DNA of 64,000 nt from positions 16,694-80,693 of the forward strand of contig JAFDXF010000094.1 of the NCBI GenBank assembly GCA_018268055.1. The letters run 5' to 3'. This document shows, in pieces, positions 8,453-17,989 of this stretch. A program made the translations under genes and the position numbers. The stretch is from Bacteroidota bacterium (GTDB lineage Bacteria > Bacteroidota > Bacteroidia > Chitinophagales > Chitinophagaceae). Every line of letters begins with the position of its first letter. Positions within the stretch are counted from its first letter, which is position 1. The notes beneath the pieces were generated by a model. The model was not told where the DNA came from. It did not search any database and was given only the letters and a program-made list of their open reading frames with translations.

Positions 8453-9352
8453 TTATTTTTTAAACATTCCACTCACCACCAAATCTTTGCTACCGGCGGT
8501 GTATTTATAAAATCCTTCTCCACTTTTTGCGCCAAGTTTTCCGGCGGTTACCATATTGATCAGTAATGGACAAGGAGCGTATTTGGGGTTGCCGAAGCCA
8601 TCGTGTAATACTCTTAAAATTGCGAGGCAAACATCAAGGCCTATAAAATCGGCTAATTGCAATGGTCCCATTGGATGTGCCATACCCAATTTCATCACCG
8701 TATCAATTTCTTCTACACCGGCCACACCTTCATATAAGCTGTAAATGGCTTCATTTATCATTGGCATCAAAATACGATTAGCAATAAACCCGGGATAATC
8801 ATTGACCACGCAAGGTACTTTGCCTAATTGTTTGCTCAGTTCTACTATAGTGTTGGTTACTTCTTTGTCAGTAGCATAGCCATTTATTATTTCTACTAAT
8901 TTCATTACCGGTACCGGATTCATAAAGTGCATACCGATTACTTTGGATGCTCTATTGGTTACAGCTGCTATTTTTGTGATAGAAATACTGGATGTATTGG
9001 TGGCCAATATTGCATCCTTCGGAGCATACTTATCCATTTCTTCAAAAATCTGCAATTTCAGTTCTGTGTTTTCAGTTGCGGCTTCCACTACCAGTGATGC
9101 ATCTTTTACTCCGGCTATCATATTGGAGTTGATATTGATATTGGCAAGTGTTTCTTTCTTTTGTTCTTCAGTAATACTTCCCTTGGCTACTTGTCTGTCT
9201 AAATTTTTGCCAATAGTAGCAACTGCTCTTTCCAATTGCCCCAATGATATATCGACTATTGTAACTTTAAATCCTGCTTGTGCAAATACGTGGGCAATGC
9301 CGTTTCCCATTGTGCCTGCACCTACAACTGTAATCGGAGAAGAAGTATTCAT
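8453..9352 (-). CDS. 3-hydroxybutyryl-CoA (3-hydroxyacyl-CoA) dehydrogenase
   Basis: 299 residues from the ATG at 9352. A longer frame from 9457 adds 35 non-conserved residues upstream of the Rossmann motif and is rejected. The NAD-binding VVGAGTMGNGIAHVFAQAG motif sits at residues 8-26. Catalytic motifs include IGMHFMNPVPVMKLVEII (His) and NDYPGFIANRILMPMINEA, then the C-terminal HPMGPLQLADFIGLD. It oxidises L-3-hydroxyacyl-CoA to 3-ketoacyl-CoA. The partners for a beta-oxidation route (acyl-CoA dehydrogenase at 16.3 kb, ETF at 30-31.7 kb) lie elsewhere in the window. Confidence 0.92.
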   Translation of the reverse strand: MNTSSPITVVGAGTMGNGIAHVFAQAGFKVTIVDISLGQLERAVATIGKNLDRQVAKGSITEEQKKETLANININSNMIAGVKDASLVVEAATENTELKLQIFEEMDKYAPKDAILATNTSSISITKIAAVTNRASKVIGMHFMNPVPVMKLVEIINGYATDKEVTNTIVELSKQLGKVPCVVNDYPGFIANRILMPMINEAIYSLYEGVAGVEEIDTVMKLGMAHPMGPLQLADFIGLDVCLAILRVLHDGFGNPKYAPCPLLINMVTAGKLGAKSGEGFYKYTAGSKDLVVSGMFKK

Positions 9353-9402
9353 GATAGATAAAAATATTAATAAGTTATAAGTGTTGTAATTAGATAATCG
9401 TT

Positions 9403-10044
9403 TTAATTTTTGTTTTTGAAATCGCCACGTTTCCACGAGTTGATAAACTCTGCCCATGCAGCCGGATTAAAAATATTCATGGGAGGCGTTTGTCCACGAT
9501 AAACGGCCTGATTGGCAATCTTGTTCATTTGAACTTTAGTGGCTTCGCCAGCATCACCGCTTACTGAGCGCATCCATGCTCTACGGTTTGCCTCACTCAT
9601 ATTCTTTCTAGCTATTTCGTATTGATCATCATCTACTTTTATATTTACAAAATCACGGGCAAACTGTTCAGGTGTGGGCCGCGGTTTTATTATGGTTGCA
9701 GGTAAGTAAACGGTATCGGCTACCATCAGTTGTACTATGCTGTATTGATTACCCTCCAAATTTTTTGGAATCGTAATTTTTTTAGGTTTATACGAAACGT
9801 GTGTAAATTCTATTTCATCACCTTTTAATACTACAATAGAAAAAACGCCATAAGCATTGGACATAGTTCCACGGTTTTGGCCTTTTACTACAACAGAAAC
9901 AGCGGGAATACCCACTAAGCTATCAGCAGTCATTACTACGCCATATAGTTGCACTACCGAATCACGCGATGTTTCAAATTGTGCTTTTGCAGATTGAGTT
10001 GAAATAAAAAATATTATGCCGGCAAAAAATAAAATTCTTTTCAT
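9403..10044 (-). CDS. Secreted carboxypeptidase-regulatory-like (CarboxypepD_reg) domain protein
   Basis: 213 residues from ATG 10044, giving a clean signal peptide (MKRILFFAGIIFF to SAKA). Residues about 33-115 form a CarboxypepD_reg-like beta-sandwich (VVQLYGVVMTADSLVGIPAVSVVVKG, SNAYGVFSIVV, DEIEFTHVSYKPKKITIP), the fold found at the N-terminus of SusC-type receptors; here it stands without a barrel. The C-terminus is charged and helical, with no recognised domain. A periplasmic or outer-membrane location is likely. A perfect -7 box lies five nucleotides before the ATG. Confidence 0.82.
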   Translation of the reverse strand: MKRILFFAGIIFFISTQSAKAQFETSRDSVVQLYGVVMTADSLVGIPAVSVVVKGQNRGTMSNAYGVFSIVVLKGDEIEFTHVSYKPKKITIPKNLEGNQYSIVQLMVADTVYLPATIIKPRPTPEQFARDFVNIKVDDDQYEIARKNMSEANRRAWMRSVSGDAGEATKVQMNKIANQAVYRGQTPPMNIFNPAAWAEFINSWKRGDFKNKN

Positions 10045-10049
10045 CAGGT

Positions 10050-10057
10050 CAAAATTA
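10050..10057 (-). promoter_or_regulatory. -7 promoter element of the CarboxypepD_reg gene
   Basis: TAATTTTG on the minus strand fits TAnnTTTG perfectly and ends five nucleotides before ATG 10044. A divergent element for mrp lies 46 bp away. Confidence 0.7.
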
Positions 10058-10103
10058 ACTACAAGTTGCTGATTTCGTAAAAGAAAATGCACAAGTTAGT
10101 AGT

Positions 10104-10111
10104 TAACTTTG
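10104..10111 (+). promoter_or_regulatory. -7 promoter element of mrp
   Basis: TAACTTTG matches the TAnnTTTG element and lies 33 nt upstream of the mrp ATG, giving a conventional short leader. Confidence 0.7.
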
Positions 10112-10144
10112 CCTTTCTGCAACTTTTTAACAAATACTTGAATT

Positions 10145-11251
10145 ATGACTAAAGAAAAAATATTGGAAGCATTGAGTAATGTGCAGGAGCCTGACTTGGG
10201 AAAAGATCTTGTGACCCTCAATATGGTCAAGGATATTGAAATAGATGGCAACAATGTTTCTTTTACTATTGTGCTTACTACACCGGCTTGTCCACTTAAA
10301 GATATGATGAAAACTGCCAGTGAAAATGCAATAAAATTGCTGGTAAATAAAAATGCTGTTATTACTGTAAACTTCACGGCCAATACTTCTACAAAGCGTA
10401 CAGATCCGGGAACTGTTTTACCGAAAGTAAAAAATATAATCGCTGTAGTAAGTGGTAAAGGCGGTGTCGGGAAATCTACTGTTGCAGCAAATCTTGCATT
10501 AGCTTTAGGACAGGGCGGGGCAAAAGTTGGTTTGATGGATGCTGATATTTACGGGCCAAGCGTGCCCATCATGTTTGGAGTACGTGGAGAAAGACCGATG
10601 ATGATAGATGTAGGTGCTGAGAAGGCGATGATTGCACCTTTGGAACGTTATGGAATAAAATTAATCAGTATTGGTTTATTGGTGGATGAAAAAAGTGCTG
10701 TTGTTTGGCGTGGCCCTATGGCAAGTAGTGCTATTCGTCAATTTATTACAGATGTATATTGGGATGAGTTGGATTATTTGGTAGTAGATATGCCTCCGGG
10801 CACTGGCGATATACATTTGACGTTGATGCAAACTGTTCCGGTAACAGGAGCCGTTATCGTTACTACACCACAAGATGTTGCTTTGGCCGATGCAAAAAAA
10901 GGAATCGCCATGTTTGGTCAAGCGCAACTTAATGTGCCCATCATTGGACTTGTTGAGAATATGAGTTATTTCATTCCTCCAACGGGAGGGACTGAATTGC
11001 CGGAAAATAAATATTATATTTTTGGGAAAGATGGTGGAAAAAGATTGGCTGATGAATATGATATACCTTTCTTAGGTCAAATACCAATTGTGCAAGGTAT
11101 TCGTGAAGGTGGTGATATTGGTGTGCCGGTAATGATGGGGGATGATGAAATTACTAAGAAGGCATTCTTTGATTTTGCTAATACTGTCGTAAGAAGTGTG
11201 GCGATGCGCAACGCAAATATTAATGCAGAAAAAGTTGCTGTAACCGTTTAG
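10145..11251 (+). CDS. mrp: Mrp/NBP35 family ATP-binding iron-sulfur carrier
   Basis: 368 residues. An N-terminal MIP18/DUF59 domain (1-80, with TTPACPLKD and Cys49) precedes a deviant Walker A P-loop (SGKGGVGKS, 103-111), the DADIYGPSVP motif and PPGTGDIHL. The Mrp family carries or transfers iron-sulfur clusters. The C-terminal CxxC found in E. coli Mrp after ENMSYF is absent: the segment reads IPPTGGTELPENKYYIFG. From memory this Cys-less form is common in Bacteroidota. No signal peptide is present; it is cytoplasmic. Confidence 0.92.
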   Translation: MTKEKILEALSNVQEPDLGKDLVTLNMVKDIEIDGNNVSFTIVLTTPACPLKDMMKTASENAIKLLVNKNAVITVNFTANTSTKRTDPGTVLPKVKNIIAVVSGKGGVGKSTVAANLALALGQGGAKVGLMDADIYGPSVPIMFGVRGERPMMIDVGAEKAMIAPLERYGIKLISIGLLVDEKSAVVWRGPMASSAIRQFITDVYWDELDYLVVDMPPGTGDIHLTLMQTVPVTGAVIVTTPQDVALADAKKGIAMFGQAQLNVPIIGLVENMSYFIPPTGGTELPENKYYIFGKDGGKRLADEYDIPFLGQIPIVQGIREGGDIGVPVMMGDDEITKKAFFDFANTVVRSVAMRNANINAEKVAVTV

Positions 11252-11302
11252 CCTATTGATAAAAATGTTTTTTGTTGTCAGAAAATATTCTTGCTCCCCA
11301 AA

Positions 11303-12580
11303 ATGGAATTTCAAAATACACTTGAGTTTGCCAAGCAATTAGACGTACAAGATACGTTACAGCAATTCAGAAGCCTGTTTTATATTCCCATTATGAATGG
11401 GAAAGAGGTTATTTATTTGAATGGAAACTCGTTGGGTTTACAACCGAAAGCCACTCAGGAATATGTATTAGATGAATTGGAAGACTGGGCTTCTTTTGCA
11501 TCGGGTGGTCATGCACATGCTCGCAAACCATGGATGACTTACAATGAACTTTTTCCGAAACAACTTTCTAAATTAGTAGGCGCTCATGAAAATGAAGTAG
11601 TAGCGATGAACTCACTAACGGTAAATCTTCATTTGCTAATGGTTTCTTTTTATCGTCCAACAAAAGAACGCTATAAAATTATTTGCGAAGCAAAAGCATT
11701 TTCTTCTGATCAGTATGCGATGGAGTCACAGGTGAGGCATTATGGGTTTTCACCGGATGACACTATAATAGAAGTTGCGCCTCGTGATGGAGAACATACC
11801 ATTCGCATAGAAGATATCATTGCTACAATACAAAAGCATGGAGATAGTATTGCCTTGGTATTATTTAGCGGCGTCAATTATTTCTCCGGTCAATTTTTTG
11901 ATATAGCAACAATAACATATACCGCTCATTCAGTAGGCGCATTTGCCGGCTTTGATTTGGCGCACGCTGTGGGTAATGTGCCTCTTGCATTACACGATTG
12001 GGATGTTGATTTCGCGTGCTGGTGTTCATATAAATATTTGAATAGCGGCCCGGGTGGAGTAGGCGGTGCATTTATTCATGAACGACATGCAACGGTTTCT
12101 TCATTCAACCGCTTTGCCGGTTGGTGGGGAAATGACAAGGCAACAAGATTCCAATTACAGAAGGGTTTCAAAGCCATTCCTTCTGCTGATGGGTGGCAGC
12201 TAAGTAATGCACCTATATTGTCAATGGCTGCACACAAAGCCTCATTAGATATTTTTGACAAAGCAGGAATAGAAAACTTACATCAAAAAAGAAAATTATT
12301 AACGGCATACCTTGATTATCTTTTAAATAAAATTATTGACGAAAATGATGAGGAGGTATTTGAAATAATTACTCCCATAAATGAAAATGAAAGAGGTTGC
12401 CAATTATCTTTATTGATGCTGAAAGATGGGAAAAGGATTTATGATGCAATAACCAACCAAGGCGTAATGTCCGATTGGCGTGAACCAAATGTGATTCGAG
12501 TTGCACCTGTCCCTCTTTACAATACTTTTGAAGATGTATTTCGGTTTGGAAGTATTTTAAAGACAAGCATCATGAGTTAA
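11303..12580 (+). CDS. kynU: Kynureninase
   Basis: 425 residues from ATG 11303; an in-frame TTG at 11291 is less likely. It is a PLP-dependent hydrolase cleaving kynurenine to anthranilate and alanine (or 3-hydroxykynurenine to 3-hydroxyanthranilate). Family motifs are visible: YLNGNSLGLQPKAT (about 31-44), FSGVNYFSGQ, AGFDLAHAVGNVPLALHDWDVDFACWCSYKYLN with the PLP lysine in SYKY, and GPGGVGGAF. No tryptophan dioxygenase or kynurenine monooxygenase is in the window, so its role in tryptophan degradation or NAD synthesis cannot be decided here. Confidence 0.94.
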   Translation: MEFQNTLEFAKQLDVQDTLQQFRSLFYIPIMNGKEVIYLNGNSLGLQPKATQEYVLDELEDWASFASGGHAHARKPWMTYNELFPKQLSKLVGAHENEVVAMNSLTVNLHLLMVSFYRPTKERYKIICEAKAFSSDQYAMESQVRHYGFSPDDTIIEVAPRDGEHTIRIEDIIATIQKHGDSIALVLFSGVNYFSGQFFDIATITYTAHSVGAFAGFDLAHAVGNVPLALHDWDVDFACWCSYKYLNSGPGGVGGAFIHERHATVSSFNRFAGWWGNDKATRFQLQKGFKAIPSADGWQLSNAPILSMAAHKASLDIFDKAGIENLHQKRKLLTAYLDYLLNKIIDENDEEVFEIITPINENERGCQLSLLMLKDGKRIYDAITNQGVMSDWREPNVIRVAPVPLYNTFEDVFRFGSILKTSIMS

Positions 12581-12649
12581 GGATTACACATCTGGAATAT
12601 GCTTATTGTCTACTATTTTAAAAAAATCATTTCTCTGATATTAAGTCGG

Positions 12650-12657
12650 TAATTTTG
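12650..12657 (+). promoter_or_regulatory. -7 promoter element of pyrF
   Basis: TAATTTTG, a perfect TAnnTTTG match, ends 25 nt before the pyrF ATG. Confidence 0.6.
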
Positions 12658-12682
12658 AAATTGAAATAAAATATTTCAAAAT

Positions 12683-13486
12683 ATGACACGCCATCAATTA
12701 GTAGAAGAAATCAAAAAGAAAAAATCTTATCTCTGCGTTGGGTTAGATACCGACATTACGAAGATTCCTAAACATTTATTAGTAGAAGAAGATCCGGTTT
12801 TTGCTTTTAACAAAGCAATCATTGATGCAACTAAAGACTTGTGCATAGCATATAAAATAAATACAGCATTTTATGAAGCAAATGGAGTAAAAGGTTGGGC
12901 ATCTATGGAAAAAACGGTACGTTACATAGGCAATGAACACTTCAAAATAGCCGATGCAAAAAGAGGGGATATCGGCAATACATCCAATCAATATGCTAAA
13001 GCCTTTTTTGAAACTATGCCATTTGATGCAATAACCGTTGCGCCTTATATGGGTGAAGATAGTGTGTCTCCTTTTTTACAACACAAAGGGAAATGGGCAA
13101 TTGTGTTAGGGCTTACTTCTAATAAAGGTGCCGATGATTTTGAATTATTGCATACGGATGGTGAATACTTTTATGAAAAAGTGATGGAGACAGTGAGTGG
13201 CTGGGGTACAACTGAGAATTTAATGTTTGTAGTGGGTGCTACACAAACGGTGAGTTTGGATAATGTACGCAAACAGTCACCTGATCATTTCTTTTTAGTA
13301 CCGGGCGTTGGTGCGCAGGGTGGAAGTCTGGAAGAGGTATCTAAAAAAGCAATGACAAAAGATTGTGGAATAATCGTCAATTCAAGCCGTTCAATTATCT
13401 ATGCTTCCGCTGATGAAGATTTTGCCGAAAAAGCACGCCAGGAAGCATTGTCCATTCAATGTGAGATGAAAAATTACTTACCTTAA
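12683..13486 (+). CDS. pyrF: Orotidine 5'-phosphate decarboxylase
   Basis: 267 residues, the longer type-2 OMP decarboxylase common in Bacteroidota and actinobacteria. It makes UMP from OMP in the last step of pyrimidine synthesis. The active-site signature is [10 protein letters not shown] (Asp91, Lys93, Asp96), preceded by YLCVGLDTD near the N-terminus. [12 protein letters not shown] and [10 protein letters not shown] match the phosphate-binding end of the barrel. No other pyr genes are adjacent. A short gap (26 nt) separates it from the S9 peptidase. Confidence 0.95.
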   Translation: MTRHQLVEEIKKKKSYLCVGLDTDITKIPKHLLVEEDPVFAFNKAIIDATKDLCIAYKINTAFYEANGVKGWASMEKTVRYIGNEHFKIADAKRGDIGNTSNQYAKAFFETMPFDAITVAPYMGEDSVSPFLQHKGKWAIVLGLTSNKGADDFELLHTDGEYFYEKVMETVSGWGTTENLMFVVGATQTVSLDNVRKQSPDHFFLVPGVGAQGGSLEEVSKKAMTKDCGIIVNSSRSIIYASADEDFAEKARQEALSIQCEMKNYLP

Positions 13487-13512
13487 GCCCGTTAATAACT
13501 TAATTAATTTTT

Positions 13513-16041
13513 ATGAAGAAATCGTTTTTTGTTTTCGTATTGGCATTTCTATGCCTTTTTGTAAATGGCCAACAGGATAATAGCGTTACAAAAGCAAACT
13601 ATCAGTTAGCTGCAAAGTATTCACCGGCACGTATCAATAAGATGGTGTTTTCTACAAGTGTAGAGCCACATTGGCTCAAAAACACAAATCGCTTTTGGTA
13701 TTCATATAAAACAACTGAAGGAACAAATTGGTACATCGTTGATCCAAATAAAGCAGAGAAGAAAAAGTTATTTGATAATGATAAAATGGCCGCCATGATT
13801 ACGAGTATTGTTGGCGACCCTTTTGATGGGCAACATTTATCTTTTGACAGTTTACAATTCATTGGTGATGAAACAAAAATTCGCTTTCAAGTAAAGAGTT
13901 CCATTGATGTAGTAATAAAAGATACTGCTGCAAAAAAGAAAGATGCTGCCCCCAAAAAAGAAAAGAAAACTTTTTATTTTGAATACAATATCAATTCCGG
14001 TAAGTTAGATACATTATCAGATTTTAAAAGACCGCTAAGGAAAAGTATGTGGGCCAATGTTGCACCGGATAGTTCAATCGTGATTTATGGGAAAAACTAT
14101 AACCTATATTGGATGGATTTTGAAAATTATAAAAAAGCACAAATCAATGATAAGGATACAACCATTATTGAGCACGCAATCACTACCGATGGTGTTCAAT
14201 TTTATTCATGGCATTTCCGTACACCGGGAGAAACAAATGTAGATGCTGAAAAAAATAAGAAAGACAGGAAGCCTGTATTTGCTGTTTGGTCACCTGATTC
14301 CAAAAGCTTTGCATTAAAACGTACGGATGAACGAAAGGTAAAAGATCTTTGGGTGATCAACAGTATTGCAGAGCCTCGCCCAACATTAGAAACGTATAAA
14401 TATTGGATGCCGGGAGAAACGGATGCTCCTCGTGATGAAATCTATTTGTTTCGTATGGCAGATAAGAAACCGATATTGATAAAAACAAGTCGTTTCAAAG
14501 ATCAAACACTAGATGTTTTTCGTAGTACACCTTTGAAAAAAAGCTTGGATGATGATTTTATGCCTTCGCTTTGGTTAGGTAATAATTCTTCATTCTTTTT
14601 GAGCCGTACGAGCCGCGATTTGAAACGTATTGACATTTGTAAAGTGAATGTAAGCTCAGATACAGCATTAGCAGTCATAGAAGAAAGATTGAATACATAC
14701 ATTGAAATCATTCCACCCGGATTGGTAAATGGTGGTAAAGAAATTATAGAATGGAGTGAGCGAGATGGATGGGGACATTTTTATTTATATGATGGCGATG
14801 GAAAATTAAAAAATCAAATCACTTCAGGGCCATACCATTGCTCAAGCATCATGGGTATTGATGAAAAGAAAAGAGTATTATATTTCTCTGCAAATGGGAG
14901 AGAAAATGTTGCAACTGATAAGAAAGGCGAGAAGCAGGAAAAAGAGGATCCATATTATTTGCATTTGTACAAAGTGAATTTTGACGGAAGCGGACTGCAA
15001 TTACTAAATGCAGGCAACTACGATAACCAATTTCTGATGGATGATAATCAGCAGTACTTCGTCAATAATTTTTCTCGGGTAAATACTGTGCCAGAGTCTA
15101 ATTTGATAAATAATGAAGGTAAAGTAGTGATGAAGTTAGAAACTTCCGATTTTAGTGCCTTGATGGAGTCGGGTTATAAATTTCCTGAAATATTTAAAGT
15201 GAAAGCAGATGATGGAATAACAGATTTATATGGTGTAATGTATAAACCATTTGATTTTGATGCTTCAAAAAAATACCCTGTTATTGAATATGTATATCCA
15301 GGGCCTCAAACAGAATCGGTAAATAAAGCATGGGGAAGAGGAATGGATCGGATAGATCGTTTGGCACAATTGGGTTTTATCGTGGTAACAGTTGGAAATA
15401 GAGGCGGTACTCCGGAGCGCAGCAAGTGGTATCACAATTATGGTTATGGCGATTTGAGAGATTATGGTTTAGCTGATAAAAAAACTGCCATAGAACAGTT
15501 AGCCAATCGCTATTCGTTTATGGATGTGAATCGTGTGGGCATTCATGGGCATAGTGGTGGAGGCTTTATGAGTACTGCTGCCATGTTGGTTTATCCCGAT
15601 TTCTTTAAAGTGGCGGTGAGTAATGCAGGTAATCACGATAACAGTATATACAATCGTTGGTGGAGTGAAAAGCACAATGGGGTGAAAGAAGAAATTTCCG
15701 ATAAAGGCGATACCACCTTTGTTTATTCAATAGAACGTAATCAGGATTTGGCAAAAAATTTAAAAGGACGTTTGTTGCTCATTCATGGAGAAATAGATAA
15801 CAATGTATCACCTTCAAACAGTATTCGAGTAGCAAATGGTTTAATTAGAGCCAATAAAAGATTTGAAATGTTGTTATTACCTACACAACGTCATGCCTTT
15901 GGAGATATGATGGAGTATTGGTTTTGGAAAACGGCCGATCATTTTTCAAAATACTTATTGGGTGATAATACAGAAAGACCGGTTGACCTTTATGAAATGA
16001 ATCGAGATACAGATATGAGCGGGCCGGGAAAAAAGAATTGA
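13513..16041 (+). CDS. Secreted S9 family peptidase (DPP IV-like)
   Basis: 842 residues with a signal peptide (1-19, LCLFVNGQ). It has the two-domain prolyl-oligopeptidase layout: an N-terminal beta-propeller (about 60-570, DPPIV_N-like) and a C-terminal alpha/beta-hydrolase (about 600-820). The nucleophile Ser is in GIHGHSGGGFMS, the Asp in LLLIHGEIDNNV and the His in TQRHAFGD, giving a full Ser-Asp-His triad. It probably cleaves dipeptides from peptides in the periplasm or at the surface. The nucleophile elbow is GHSGG rather than the GWSYGG usual in DPP IV. A short Lys-rich loop (AAKKKDAAPKKEKK) interrupts the propeller. Confidence 0.9.
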   Translation: MKKSFFVFVLAFLCLFVNGQQDNSVTKANYQLAAKYSPARINKMVFSTSVEPHWLKNTNRFWYSYKTTEGTNWYIVDPNKAEKKKLFDNDKMAAMITSIVGDPFDGQHLSFDSLQFIGDETKIRFQVKSSIDVVIKDTAAKKKDAAPKKEKKTFYFEYNINSGKLDTLSDFKRPLRKSMWANVAPDSSIVIYGKNYNLYWMDFENYKKAQINDKDTTIIEHAITTDGVQFYSWHFRTPGETNVDAEKNKKDRKPVFAVWSPDSKSFALKRTDERKVKDLWVINSIAEPRPTLETYKYWMPGETDAPRDEIYLFRMADKKPILIKTSRFKDQTLDVFRSTPLKKSLDDDFMPSLWLGNNSSFFLSRTSRDLKRIDICKVNVSSDTALAVIEERLNTYIEIIPPGLVNGGKEIIEWSERDGWGHFYLYDGDGKLKNQITSGPYHCSSIMGIDEKKRVLYFSANGRENVATDKKGEKQEKEDPYYLHLYKVNFDGSGLQLLNAGNYDNQFLMDDNQQYFVNNFSRVNTVPESNLINNEGKVVMKLETSDFSALMESGYKFPEIFKVKADDGITDLYGVMYKPFDFDASKKYPVIEYVYPGPQTESVNKAWGRGMDRIDRLAQLGFIVVTVGNRGGTPERSKWYHNYGYGDLRDYGLADKKTAIEQLANRYSFMDVNRVGIHGHSGGGFMSTAAMLVYPDFFKVAVSNAGNHDNSIYNRWWSEKHNGVKEEISDKGDTTFVYSIERNQDLAKNLKGRLLLIHGEIDNNVSPSNSIRVANGLIRANKRFEMLLLPTQRHAFGDMMEYWFWKTADHFSKYLLGDNTERPVDLYEMNRDTDMSGPGKKN

Positions 16042-16214
16042 GCATTTTTTTGTCAATTTTGTATTTTAAAAAATTCAAGCTTATTGCGGATTCGGAAAGG
16101 CAAAGTCGTTTAGCTTATGCTCGTTTCTAAAGGTTAGAAATATCATCATATATGTAAATGCTGACAGCCTCAAAAACCACATTTCCTAAGCAGGCAATTC
16201 AGCCTTCAAATCAT

Positions 16215-16222
16215 TACCTTTG
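16215..16222 (+). promoter_or_regulatory. -7 promoter element of the acyl-CoA dehydrogenase gene
   Basis: TACCTTTG matches TAnnTTTG perfectly, 52 nt upstream of the start codon. Confidence 0.65.
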
Positions 16223-16274
16223 CGACGATAATTTGTAAAATCAACAATCCGAAATCACAAAATCTAAAAACATT

Positions 16275-17459
16275 ATGGCATCTCGTACTGACCTGTTTCA
16301 AAGTCCTGATTATTTTTTAGTAGATGAGCTTTTGACAGAAGAACATAAGCACATTCGTGAGGCAGTGAGAAGTTATGTGAAAAAAGAAATTTCTCCTGTT
16401 ATTGAAGACTATGCACAACGAGCAGAATTTCCACAGCATATTGTAAAGCAACTTGGTGAATTAGGTTGTTTTGGCCCTACTATTCCGGAGCAATACGGCG
16501 GTGGTGGTTTAGATTATATTTCTTATGGGTTGATGATGCAGGAGTTGGAAAGAGGTGATAGCGGTGTTCGATCTACTGCATCGGTACAAGGCTCATTGGT
16601 GATGTTTCCTATTTATCAATATGGCAGTGAAGAGCAGCGTAAAAAATATTTACCTAAGTTGGCAAGTGGAGAATGGTTAGGATGTTTTGGTCTTACAGAA
16701 CCAAATCACGGCAGCGACCCAAGCAGTATGATTACAAATATTAAGGATGCAGGTGACCATGTAATACTGAATGGCGCAAAAATGTGGATCAGCAATGCTC
16801 CTTTTTCTCAGGTTGCTGTTGTGTGGGCAAAGAATGAAGCCGACGAAATTCAAGGTATGGTAGTGGAAAGAGGAATGGAAGGGTTCAGCACTCCAACAAC
16901 ACATGGCAAATGGAGTTTGAGAGCATCGGCAACGGGTGAATTGGTTTTTGATAATGTAAAAGTGCCCAAAGAAAATATTTTCCCCAATGTAAAAGGTTTA
17001 AAAGGCCCTTTAGGTTGTTTGACAAAAGCACGCTATGGTATAGCATGGGGCGTAATAGGCGCAGCAATGGATTGCTATGATACCGCATTGCGCTATTCAA
17101 AAGAAAGAGAACAGTTTGGTAAGCCGATTGGTTCTTTTCAGTTGCAGCAAAAAAAATTGGCTGAGATGATTACTGAAATAACCAAAGCACAATTACTCAA
17201 TTGGCGCTTAGGTGTATTGATGAATGAAGGACGTGCTACGCCACAACAAGTTTCAATGGCAAAACGTAATTCGTGTGAAATTGCAACAAATATTTGCCGC
17301 GATGCAAGGCAAATGTTAGGCGGAATGGGCATCACCGGCGAATATCCTGTGATGCGCCACATGATGAATTTAGAAAGTGTAATTACTTACGAAGGTACAC
17401 ACGATATTCATTTATTAATTACGGGAATGGACGTAACAGGGCTTAATGCTTTTAAATAA
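16275..17459 (+). CDS. Acyl-CoA dehydrogenase, glutaryl-CoA dehydrogenase-like
   Basis: 394 residues, an FAD flavoenzyme. The glutaryl-CoA dehydrogenase subgroup is suggested by RSTASVQGSLVM (about 96-107, with the substrate-carboxylate Arg), LGCFGLTEPNHGSDPSSM, WISNAPFSQVAVVWAK, and the catalytic base Glu in TYEGTHDIH (about residue 373). It would oxidatively decarboxylate glutaryl-CoA to crotonyl-CoA and pass electrons to ETF (etfAB at 30-31.7 kb); the product could feed the 3-hydroxyacyl-CoA dehydrogenase at 8.5-9.4 kb after hydration. aroK follows 23 nt downstream. The exact substrate is inference. Confidence 0.88.
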   Translation: MASRTDLFQSPDYFLVDELLTEEHKHIREAVRSYVKKEISPVIEDYAQRAEFPQHIVKQLGELGCFGPTIPEQYGGGGLDYISYGLMMQELERGDSGVRSTASVQGSLVMFPIYQYGSEEQRKKYLPKLASGEWLGCFGLTEPNHGSDPSSMITNIKDAGDHVILNGAKMWISNAPFSQVAVVWAKNEADEIQGMVVERGMEGFSTPTTHGKWSLRASATGELVFDNVKVPKENIFPNVKGLKGPLGCLTKARYGIAWGVIGAAMDCYDTALRYSKEREQFGKPIGSFQLQQKKLAEMITEITKAQLLNWRLGVLMNEGRATPQQVSMAKRNSCEIATNICRDARQMLGGMGITGEYPVMRHMMNLESVITYEGTHDIHLLITGMDVTGLNAFK

Positions 17460-17482
17460 ATCATCAGTTTAAATTCCATACA

Positions 17483-17989
17483 ATGAAAATTTTCCTAATT
17501 GGTTTTATGGGAGCCGGTAAGACTTATTGGGGAAAGGCATTAAGCGAAAAACTAAAGGTTCCATTTTTTGATTTGGATGAGCAGATAGCCAATAATGCCG
17601 GTCAAACGATTCCGGAAATATTTGCTACAAAAGGGGAGGAGCAATTTCGTTTATTAGAAACAGATACTTTACACCTCATTGCCGAATGTCATGACCAATT
17701 TGTGCTGTCTTGTGGCGGAGGCACTCCTTGCTATTTTAATAATATAGATTATATGAATCAATCGGGTGTAACGGTATGGATCAATACAGCACATTTAGTT
17801 TTATTGGAGCGCTTGATGAATGAAAAAGAGAGTAGGCCATTAGTAAAAGATTTGAATGAAGAAGAGTTAAGCTCTTTTATTTTGAAAAAAATGGCTGACC
17901 GGAAAATTTATTATGAGCAAGCTAAAGTTGCAGTTAATGAAAGCCCAATGAATATAGAATCGCTAATTCAAAAAATATTTCATGCATAA
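17483..17989 (+). CDS. aroK: Shikimate kinase
   Basis: 168 residues, normal for the family. It phosphorylates shikimate in the chorismate pathway. Walker A is GFMGAGKT (residues 7-14); the shikimate-binding DLDEQI follows near 33, the conserved CGGGTP near 78, and the lid ESRPLV near 116. Its 3' end overlaps the start of the DUF423 gene by 8 nt, which implies coupled translation. No other aro gene is nearby. Confidence 0.95.
   Translation: MKIFLIGFMGAGKTYWGKALSEKLKVPFFDLDEQIANNAGQTIPEIFATKGEEQFRLLETDTLHLIAECHDQFVLSCGGGTPCYFNNIDYMNQSGVTVWINTAHLVLLERLMNEKESRPLVKDLNEEELSSFILKKMADRKIYYEQAKVAVNESPMNIESLIQKIFHA

Noticed and set aside
8453..9457. Longer N-terminal start (9457) for the hydroxyacyl-CoA dehydrogenase
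   Set aside because: The extra 35 residues precede the Rossmann motif, are not family-like, and reach into the 3' part of the neighbouring gene; ATG 9352 fits the family.
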